This document shows, piece after piece, positions 1 through 5,979 of a stretch of DNA of 7,411 nucleotides; position 1 is the first letter of the stretch, and every line of letters begins with the position of its first letter. The DNA is from Chitinophagia bacterium (GTDB lineage Bacteria; Bacteroidota; Bacteroidia; Chitinophagales; Chitinophagaceae), in NCBI GenBank assembly GCA_010021705.1, contig RGMU01000070.1, forward strand, positions 1-7,411. Direction: 5' to 3'. The position numbers and the translations under genes are program-made. The notes below the pieces were generated by a model that was not told where the DNA came from, did no database searches, and saw only the letters and a list, made by a program, of their open reading frames with translations.

Positions 1-2
1 CA

Positions 3-1592
3 TTAGTGCTTGTAGTAATTATACTTCAAATTGCATTTCGCCCTAAAACCGATACAGCGTCTTTAGACCTTACGTTAAAAATGGACAAAGTAGCGTCTAT
101 GCTAATGCGTATGGAGCAAAACTTGCGTGAAGATTTTAAGCTAAACCGCGAAGAGCTTTATAAAGTAAGCAAAGACAATCGTGAAGAATTGGCGCAAGTA
201 CTGGCAGGCTTAAAAGGCGAGCTATCGCAGTCGCTACACTCTATTTCAGTGCAAAACCAAACAGCGGTTGATATATTGAATAAAACATTAGACGATAAAA
301 CAACGGCTCTTATCAAAAAAATAGACGATAACAACGTTAATTTTAGGGAAATGCTGTCCAGTAGCTTGCGCGACTTTGTGTTGGAGCAACGCATGAAAAT
401 GGAAGAGCTAAAAACTGACCAAAAAGACATGGCGCATAAAATGACCATGTTGCTGGAGCGTTTAATAGCCCGCGTTGACGAGAAGCTGTCTATGATAATA
501 GAAAACGAGAAAAAGGATAATATCTTAATACGCGAGGCTATGGATGCTGCGTTCAAATCGTTCAAAGATAGCTACGACAAAAATGTAGAGAGCTTTAACC
601 AACTGCAAAAAGAAAAATTTGCAGAAATGGAAGGCAAGCAATTAAAGCTAATTGAAAATACGGAGCGTAAATTGGAAGTGATAAGAGAAACTGTAGATGA
701 AAAATTGCAAAAAACACTTAACGAAAGGTTAGGTCAGTCGTTTGAACTTGTTGGCAGGCAGTTGGAAAGTGTGCAAAAAGGACTTGGCGAAATGCAAACT
801 TTAGCGCAAGATGTTGGCGGTTTAAAGCGAGTGCTAAGTAATGTAAAAATGAGAGGCGGTATAGGTGAAGTGCAATTAGAAATGCTGTTGGAACAGATAT
901 TAGCCCCCGACCAATATGCAGCCAACGTAAAAACAAAACCTTCAAGTGCAAACCACGTTGAATTTGCGATTAAGCTGCCCGGCAGAGACGACCAGCGGAG
1001 CACAATATGGTTGCCTATTGATGCCAAATTCCCTAAAGATGTGTATGAACAGTTGCAAACAGCATACGACACAGGCGATATGCTACATATAGAACTTGCA
1101 CAACGCATGTTAGACAAAGCCATTAGGAATATGGCAAAAGACATACATGAAAAATACATAGAACCTCCTTATACCACAGACTTTGCTATTATGTTCTTAC
1201 CATTTGAAGGCATATACGGAGAAGTGGTACGCAAATCTAAGTTATTGGAAGACCTGCAACGGATGTACAGAGTAGTGGTAACGGGACCTACCACGCTTGC
1301 AGCCATACTTAACAGCCTGCAAATGGGCTTTAAAACGCTTGCCATTCAGCAGCGAAGCGGGGAGGTTTGGAAGATATTGGGGGCTGTTAAAACTGAATTT
1401 GATAGCTTTGGAGGCTTATTACAACGCGCTCAAAACAACATTCAAATGGGGCTTACCCAGCTTGATGATGTGGTAGGCAAGCGCACCCGTGCCATACAGT
1501 CAAAGCTAAAAAATGTAGAATCACTTAGTACTATTGAAACCATAAGAATGTTTGAAAATGGTGCCGATGAAGAAGATAGTAATATACCATAG
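3..1592 (+). CDS. rmuC: RmuC-family DNA recombination protein, 5'-partial
   Basis: RmuC proteins are membrane-anchored, coiled-coil proteins with a predicted PD-(D/E)XK-like nuclease fold. They are linked to limiting DNA rearrangements, and their biochemical activity is poorly defined. A GTG lies at 6-8, but the reading frame is open to the left edge and the first residues (LVLVVIILQIAF) look like the second half of a transmembrane helix, so the real start is probably upstream of the window. Counting from the GTG as residue 1, residues about 20-270 are charged, heptad-like coiled coil. The RmuC domain follows at about 280-500, with GIGE 285-288, a candidate acidic residue E319, IDAKFP 338-343 (D339 and K341 as core residues), FLPFEGIY 397-404 and TGPTTLAAIL 426-435. 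The more usual GxWGE motif appears here with Ile in place of Trp. Length fits the family. The downstream coaE is 19 nt away and probably co-transcribed. Family assignment is firm; the function in this organism is inferred. Confidence 0.93.
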   Translation, partial: LVLVVIILQIAFRPKTDTASLDLTLKMDKVASMLMRMEQNLREDFKLNREELYKVSKDNREELAQVLAGLKGELSQSLHSISVQNQTAVDILNKTLDDKTTALIKKIDDNNVNFREMLSSSLRDFVLEQRMKMEELKTDQKDMAHKMTMLLERLIARVDEKLSMIIENEKKDNILIREAMDAAFKSFKDSYDKNVESFNQLQKEKFAEMEGKQLKLIENTERKLEVIRETVDEKLQKTLNERLGQSFELVGRQLESVQKGLGEMQTLAQDVGGLKRVLSNVKMRGGIGEVQLEMLLEQILAPDQYAANVKTKPSSANHVEFAIKLPGRDDQRSTIWLPIDAKFPKDVYEQLQTAYDTGDMLHIELAQRMLDKAIRNMAKDIHEKYIEPPYTTDFAIMFLPFEGIYGEVVRKSKLLEDLQRMYRVVVTGPTTLAAILNSLQMGFKTLAIQQRSGEVWKILGAVKTEFDSFGGLLQRAQNNIQMGLTQLDDVVGKRTRAIQSKLKNVESLSTIETIRMFENGADEEDSNIP

Positions 1593-1611
1593 GCTTTGCT
1601 AATTTGTGTAA

Positions 1612-2196
1612 ATGCTTAAAGTAGGTATTACCGGAGGTATAGGAGCAGGAAAAAGCATTGTATGCCAAGTTTGGAAATGCTTAGGCATACCCGTTATCAA
1701 TGCAGACGAAGTTGCGTCTATCGTTATGAACACGCAGCCGGATGTCAAACAGCAACTCATTGCTCTATTAGGGCAAGCGGCATACGATAACGGCTTGCCC
1801 AACAGAGCCTATATACGCGGAAAAATATTCGCAGATGCTCAATTATTAGCCAGCATGAATGCCATAGTCCACCCTGCCGTAAAGGCTTATTCAGCGGCTT
1901 GGTGGCAGCAGCAAAGCACACCCTATGCGCTTAAAGAATCGGCACTATTGTTTGAAACCGGTGCACACAAGCAATTAGACCTTATTATATGCGTATATAC
2001 CCCCCTTGCTATGCGGATAGACAATGTGAAGCAGCGTAGCCGGTTAACGGATAGCGAAATAAATGCCATTATTGCCAAACAAATAGATGACAACTTAAAA
2101 ATGGCACAAAGCGATTATATTATAGATAATAGTGGCACAAAATCGGTTATAGCGCAGGTTTTAGATGTTCATCAACAAATTGTTGAACGCCTATAG
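1612..2196 (+). CDS. coaE: Dephospho-CoA kinase
   Basis: CoaE catalyses the last step of coenzyme A synthesis, the ATP-dependent phosphorylation of the ribose 3'-hydroxyl of dephospho-CoA, in the cytosol. The 194-residue protein has the family's usual length and all main landmarks. These are a Walker A loop GGIGAGKS at residues 8-15, NAD at 30-32 with D32 at the position of the catalytic aspartate, HPAV at 87-90, LLFE at 112-115, an Arg-containing lid segment QRSRLT at 141-146, and DYIIDNSG at 168-175. The ATG at 1612 places the P-loop at the normal distance from the N-terminus. No Shine-Dalgarno sequence is visible in the 19-nt gap after rmuC, so translation may be coupled or SD-independent as is common in Bacteroidota. 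The stop codon overlaps the stop of the convergent arylsulfotransferase-like gene. Nothing suggests loss of function. Confidence 0.96.
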   Translation: MLKVGITGGIGAGKSIVCQVWKCLGIPVINADEVASIVMNTQPDVKQQLIALLGQAAYDNGLPNRAYIRGKIFADAQLLASMNAIVHPAVKAYSAAWWQQQSTPYALKESALLFETGAHKQLDLIICVYTPLAMRIDNVKQRSRLTDSEINAIIAKQIDDNLKMAQSDYIIDNSGTKSVIAQVLDVHQQIVERL

Positions 2197-3699
2197 TGGT
2201 GCCAAAATCAGCTTGTATAAGGTCTTTTTATCGGGTATTATAAAAGCACGATAAGACGGTAAAGCAAGCCATTTGTTGGTAGCAAGGTCATAGTATTCGG
2301 GTAGCGCATTCCACAAAAGTTTACCTTGTTTGTCCATTATAAATAAGTTGGTATATGGGTTGCAGTTGGCTACAAAGTAGCAGTCATCAAACACTTCATT
2401 CACGCTGCCCCCTTGTGTTAGCTCAGGGCGGCGAGGATTAGGTAGCATGGGATTGGACACAGCCACGGGAAGCTCTTTTATTTTTTCATAATTGCTAAAT
2501 GGTTGTGATTGCCTCAAAAATACAATTGTGGGCGGTTGAGTATTATGGCATAAATTGTTGTTATACATGTATAAATATCCGTGTGGGGAAATATTAATAT
2601 TATGCTGTTCACAAAAAAAATCATTATCACTGTATGCGTCTTCGGGAGTATATTTTTTACCAATTTCTGTTTCCACTATGCCTTCGGGATATTTTATTTT
2701 GGCTACTATGCAACTGTTCTTAAAACTTACATAAACATATTTATGTACGGCATCAAAAGCAAAGGCATTACCATGTAGCGTTTTTTCTCGTTTGCCGTTG
2801 GCTCTTTGGGGATAGTATGGCGGTGTATTAAGGTAAAAAGCAGTAGCGTGCCATTGCCAAACCACTTTTCCCGCAGCATTGTATTCCATCAGGGTTGTAT
2901 ATGGCTTTGGGGCAGTATCACCGGGGGGGGTAATATAATCGTTACTCATGGTCATATAATTGCCGTTGGGCAGACGCGTAAAATCATGATGGTAGTTTTC
3001 TTGCCTCTGAGGACGGCGGGTGGAATCGTATGGTGCTTTCCATTTCAATGTGCCGTAATAGTCTATTTCATAAGCATTATCGCCATTCAAAAAGGTAAGC
3101 GAATTAAAACAACTCATTTTTAAGTCTCTTATCATAACGGCATTATTGTCTATACCTTCTACCGATGGTAAATACCATATCAACTCGCCTCGTTTGTTGT
3201 ACAATGCTTTGTTACCGTCTAATAGCATGTAATAATTACGCATTGTGGTATCACGTTGTAATACCCTAAGCCGTAGCCGGTTGGTATCAAAAGAAGGCGG
3301 TAAATTGACGTGAAAACGAAGTATTGGCGATACCGACAGTACCTTACCTTGCTTGTAATAAGCTACCTGCCATGTATAACCCATGTTAAAAGCGGGCAAT
3401 TCTACCACTGTTTTAACACTGCTTGGGCTTATTATGATATTATCCACATATTTTTTTTTATTTTTGCTCTGTATAGTGTAGGCTTTACTGTAGTTAAATA
3501 CACCGTTAGAGTCAATATTATAGTTGTGAATAGACAATATGATTTTATCGGCTTGAGGGATATTAGGAAACTTAAAACCGGTTAGCTTGCCGGGAACATT
3601 GCAATCATAAGCAGGCGCATAATCCGGAACGTGAGTTTGCGCCAAAACACTATTAATAGTAACCCAAAACGTAATTAAAAAAACAAGTATTTTAACCAT
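2191..3699 (-). CDS. Exported arylsulfotransferase-like (ASST) protein
   Basis: ASST enzymes transfer sulfate from one aryl sulfate ester to another phenol through a sulfo-histidine intermediate, without PAPS; known bacterial members are periplasmic beta-propellers. The frame is open further upstream, but the ATG at 3699 (502 aa) is chosen because it gives a clear Sec signal peptide, residues 1-20 ending in VLA before QTHVPDY; longer versions would run through the divergent cytochrome gene. An N-terminal beta-rich domain at about 35-135 precedes the propeller. ASST-like landmarks are HHDF at 237-240 followed by LPNGN, LHGN at 308-311 (H309), SFKNS at 325-329, and EQHN at 364-367 (H366). By analogy with the E. 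coli enzyme, H238, H309 and H366 would be active-site histidines. The Arg expected near 327 appears to be Lys, so activity is uncertain. The gene overlaps coaE by 6 nt at its 3' end. The family call is good; the substrate is unknown. Confidence 0.83.
   Translation of the reverse strand: MVKILVFLITFWVTINSVLAQTHVPDYAPAYDCNVPGKLTGFKFPNIPQADKIILSIHNYNIDSNGVFNYSKAYTIQSKNKKKYVDNIIISPSSVKTVVELPAFNMGYTWQVAYYKQGKVLSVSPILRFHVNLPPSFDTNRLRLRVLQRDTTMRNYYMLLDGNKALYNKRGELIWYLPSVEGIDNNAVMIRDLKMSCFNSLTFLNGDNAYEIDYYGTLKWKAPYDSTRRPQRQENYHHDFTRLPNGNYMTMSNDYITPPGDTAPKPYTTLMEYNAAGKVVWQWHATAFYLNTPPYYPQRANGKREKTLHGNAFAFDAVHKYVYVSFKNSCIVAKIKYPEGIVETEIGKKYTPEDAYSDNDFFCEQHNINISPHGYLYMYNNNLCHNTQPPTIVFLRQSQPFSNYEKIKELPVAVSNPMLPNPRRPELTQGGSVNEVFDDCYFVANCNPYTNLFIMDKQGKLLWNALPEYYDLATNKWLALPSYRAFIIPDKKTLYKLILAPL
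3649..3660. promoter_or_regulatory. 12-bp perfect palindrome, possible operator
   Basis: ACTATTAATAGT is identical to its reverse complement. It is centred about 46 bp upstream of the cytochrome start and lies inside the signal-peptide codons of the divergent arylsulfotransferase-like gene (Thr-Ile-Asn-Ser). Its position would suit a regulator site for the divergent pair, but AT-rich palindromes of this size can arise by chance and no second copy was found. Confidence 0.2.
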
Positions 3700-3700
3700 A

Positions 3701-4738
3701 ATGAAAAATAGGATGCTCAAAAATAGAAATAAACAGCTTATAGTTTTGCTTTTTGCGGGCTTTGCAACTGCAATGGCGTGCAACCAACCTGCCGGAACAG
3801 CCAATAAAGACAAAACCGACAGTGCAAAGGTAGCCAATGCAGACAGCGTAATGTTTGTGCCTCCTGATACATCGCAAATTCCCCACACTCCGGAAGGCGA
3901 CCTTATCAGATATGGGCGCGAATTGGTGTTGCATACTGCCCAATATTTGGGACCGCAAGGCACAGTAGGGCACTATTTGGGCAACAAAATGAACTGTACC
4001 AACTGCCACTTAGACGGAGGTACGCGTCCTTTTGGGTATAACTACTTTAGCACACATGGTAGGTATCCACAGTTTAGAGGCAGAGAAAATGAAATACTCA
4101 CCTTAGAACAACGTATTAATAACTGTGTAGAAAGACCCCACAATGGTAAACCTTTACCGCTTGACAGTAAAGAAGTGATTGCCATTGCCAGCTATGTAAA
4201 ATGGGTGTCCACCGGTGTGCCTAACGGCAAGCATGTATATGGCGATGGAGCATTAGAACTTAAATATCCTGACCGCGCAGCTGATGTGCACAGAGGAGAA
4301 CAGCTATTTATGGATAACTGTAGTTCCTGCCACGGCAAAGATGGGCAAGGTTCTATGACTGCCGATACCTCTACCTACGTTTATCCGCCATTATGGGGTC
4401 CACACTCCTTCCAAAAAGGCAGTAGCCCGCACAGAGTGCTAAAAATGGCACGTTTTGTAAAGGCATGGATGCCTCACAATAAAGCTATGTGGAACAAGCC
4501 TATTTTAACAGATGAGGAAGTGATAGATATATGTGCATTTGTGAATGATGACAGAATACACTCTCGCCCGGAAAAGAGGGATAAATCTAAACCCGACTAT
4601 CCGGACCCTAAAGTGAAACCAATAGACTACGGTACAGGACCATATTCTGATACGTTTTCAGAATTTCAGCACAAATTTGGACCTTACCAGCCCATTGTTG
4701 ACTATCATAAGGCGCATAATTTGCCGGTAATATTTTAG
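3701..4738 (+). CDS. TsdA-like dihaem cytochrome c lipoprotein (thiosulfate dehydrogenase family)
   Basis: TsdA enzymes interconvert thiosulfate and tetrathionate using two c-type haems outside the cytoplasmic membrane. The 345-aa product has a basic N-terminus and hydrophobic stretch ending at C27 (ATAMAC), a lipobox-like but imperfect site, so a lipid anchor is likely. Haem 1 is CTNCH at 99-103. C142, in NNCVERPHNGKPLP, matches the unusual Cys axial ligand of TsdA haem 1. Haem 2 is CSSCH at 207-211, followed by PPLWGPHSF at 229-237 and WMP at 256-258, where M257 is the likely distal ligand. The C-terminal GPYSDTF and QHKFGPYQP segments appear intact. ATG 3701 is used, though Met5 (3713) would also give a working signal peptide. 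It is divergent from the arylsulfotransferase-like gene with one base between starts, and its stop overlaps the AI-2E gene by 4 nt. The family assignment is strong. The physiological reaction is inferred, because related cytochromes may do other chemistry. Confidence 0.88.
   Translation: MKNRMLKNRNKQLIVLLFAGFATAMACNQPAGTANKDKTDSAKVANADSVMFVPPDTSQIPHTPEGDLIRYGRELVLHTAQYLGPQGTVGHYLGNKMNCTNCHLDGGTRPFGYNYFSTHGRYPQFRGRENEILTLEQRINNCVERPHNGKPLPLDSKEVIAIASYVKWVSTGVPNGKHVYGDGALELKYPDRAADVHRGEQLFMDNCSSCHGKDGQGSMTADTSTYVYPPLWGPHSFQKGSSPHRVLKMARFVKAWMPHNKAMWNKPILTDEEVIDICAFVNDDRIHSRPEKRDKSKPDYPDPKVKPIDYGTGPYSDTFSEFQHKFGPYQPIVDYHKAHNLPVIF
3718..3725 (-). promoter_or_regulatory. Possible Bacteroidota -7 element for the arylsulfotransferase-like gene
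   Basis: On the minus strand this reads TATTTTTG, an exact match to the Bacteroidota -7 consensus TAnnTTTG. It sits 18 nt upstream of the ATG at 3699, within codons 6-9 of the divergent cytochrome gene. No convincing -33 TTTG partner is present at the expected spacing, and the surrounding DNA is AT-rich, so this is only a candidate. The best plus-strand candidate for the cytochrome gene is TGAGTTTG at 3632-3639, with one mismatch. Confidence 0.25.
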
Positions 4739-5901
4739 GCAGTTGGCTGAACAGAAAAGTTGTCGTTAGTAGAAGGTGTGGTATCTTTTTGAGGTAGCTC
4801 TTCTTCAAAGGCTTGGGGTTGTTGCTTTTCTTCAATACCAATAAGTATTGCCCATGCTTCCATACCGGGAACGCGCTCACTTATCAGTTTTATTAATCCC
4901 ACCACGGGAATGAATAGAAACATGCCCGGTATGCCCCACACCAATTCTCCTAACACTACCGCAAGTAATGTAATAAAAGAGTTAATTTTCACCCGTGTGC
5001 CCACTATTTGTGGCATTAATATATTGGCTTCTATCAAGTGAATTATCATCAGCGCAGCACCCGATTCTATTGTAGTTGCCATGTTGCTATTGCCAAATGT
5101 TACCAGCATGGTAAGAAAAATAGAAGTATATATGCCTAAATAAGGCACTATATTAAATAGTGCTGCCATAACACCAAGCAATATAGCATAAGGCGTACCT
5201 ATAAAATAAAGGCAAATACTGTTTATCACTGCCAACATAAGCATTTCTATCAGCAAGCCCGCCACATAGCTACCCATCATGGCTTTGGTGTCCAACACAA
5301 TTTCCATAGCCGATGTTTGGTTTTTATACTTAAACAAGTTGAGAAAAAACTTTAATAGCAGCCCTCTGTAATACAGAATGAAGAACGTGTATAAAAATAC
5401 AAATACGGCTAAAAGAATAAATCCGGCTACGGAAAAAAACAAATCACCCAAAGAGCGGGTTACAGCAGCAGATAAAGACGCATAAGAACTTTTGAACAAG
5501 TTCATTTGCTCTTCTTGGTTAATGTGAAACCGCTTTTGTACCCATGCCTGAAAATCATATAATATGGGTAAAAAGCGTTGCTTTAAGTCTGGAATGTTGT
5601 TTAAAAAATTTACTAACTGTAGAATAACGATATAGGAAAACACCGTTACGCCTACCATAAACAAAAACAGGCTAAAAGACGTAGCCCAAAGTCGCGAAAA
5701 ATGCCACTTTTGCTCTAAAAACCTATTGAGCGGATATAGCAATATGGCAACCAGCAAAGCAAAAATTAGGGGTATGAACAAATTTTTGCCCAATTCCAAC
5801 AACAATATCACAAGAGCACCCACAGCCAAAAGCAATGCTAATTTGGCATAAAAAGGTAGCTCCACGCTACTTGTCCGAGAATTGATTTTTAATTTTACCA
5901 A
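4735..5901 (-). CDS. AI-2E family transporter (multi-pass membrane permease)
   Basis: Members of this family (PF01594) are multi-pass inner-membrane proteins. Some are linked to autoinducer-2 export or ion antiport, but most have no known substrate. The 388-aa product has two N-terminal helices at about 18-38 and 42-58, a long hydrophobic stretch at 70-100, a soluble amphipathic region at about 101-150, and further helices at about 152-178, 212-235, 238-269, 282-297 and 308-340. Family-type motifs are FNIVPYLG at 249-256, EANILMPQIVG at 291-301 and GIPGMFLFIP at 323-332. The tail from 356 is hydrophilic, Gln/Glu/Pro/Thr-rich and cytoplasmic-looking. No in-frame ATG precedes the first helix. 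TTG at 5901 is the most likely start, with GTG at 5865 and ATT at 5922 as alternatives before an upstream stop at 5938-5940. It converges on the cytochrome gene (4-nt overlap) and diverges from the RelA/SpoT-like gene. The context gives no clue to its substrate. Confidence 0.9.
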   Translation of the reverse strand: MVKLKINSRTSSVELPFYAKLALLLAVGALVILLLELGKNLFIPLIFALLVAILLYPLNRFLEQKWHFSRLWATSFSLFLFMVGVTVFSYIVILQLVNFLNNIPDLKQRFLPILYDFQAWVQKRFHINQEEQMNLFKSSYASLSAAVTRSLGDLFFSVAGFILLAVFVFLYTFFILYYRGLLLKFFLNLFKYKNQTSAMEIVLDTKAMMGSYVAGLLIEMLMLAVINSICLYFIGTPYAILLGVMAALFNIVPYLGIYTSIFLTMLVTFGNSNMATTIESGAALMIIHLIEANILMPQIVGTRVKINSFITLLAVVLGELVWGIPGMFLFIPVVGLIKLISERVPGMEAWAILIGIEEKQQPQAFEEELPQKDTTPSTNDNFSVQPTA

Positions 5902-5979
5902 ATATTTGTTAGTACTGTTAATCCATAGTGCTATATATCAGTTTTTTTCGTTATTATTGTACCTTTAAACAGGGAGTAT
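5902..5979. promoter_or_regulatory. Divergent intergenic region between AI-2E and RelA/SpoT-like genes
   Basis: This 78-nt AT-rich gap is the only real non-coding interval between divergent genes, so it should hold both promoters. On the plus strand TATTATTG at 5952-5959 and TACCTTTA at 5960-5967 each match the Bacteroidota -7 consensus TAnnTTTG with one mismatch, and neither has a clear -33 partner. AGGGAG at 5971-5976 lies 3 nt before the ATG at 5980. It is purine-rich but too close and too imperfect to count as a firm Shine-Dalgarno site. Nothing convincing is seen for the minus-strand gene. Confidence 0.35.

Noticed and set aside
158..1159. Antisense open frames opposite rmuC (77-141 aa)
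   Set aside because: They are shadows of the rmuC coding strand with no recognisable domain or start signal.
2172..2186. 15-bp inverted repeat (TCAACAA, A, TTGTTGA) just before the convergent stops, as a terminator
   Set aside because: It would form only a 6-bp stem with two G-C pairs and a 3-nt loop, it has no U tract, and it codes for His-Gln-Gln-Ile-Val in CoaE.
2581..3585. Plus-strand open frames of 65-105 aa inside the arylsulfotransferase-like gene
   Set aside because: Their composition is typical of antisense translation, and the minus-strand gene has clear family motifs over the same positions.
3700..3963. An 88-residue N-terminal extension of the arylsulfotransferase-like frame
   Set aside because: It is the antisense of the cytochrome gene's 5' part, and the ATG at 3699 already gives a well-formed signal peptide.
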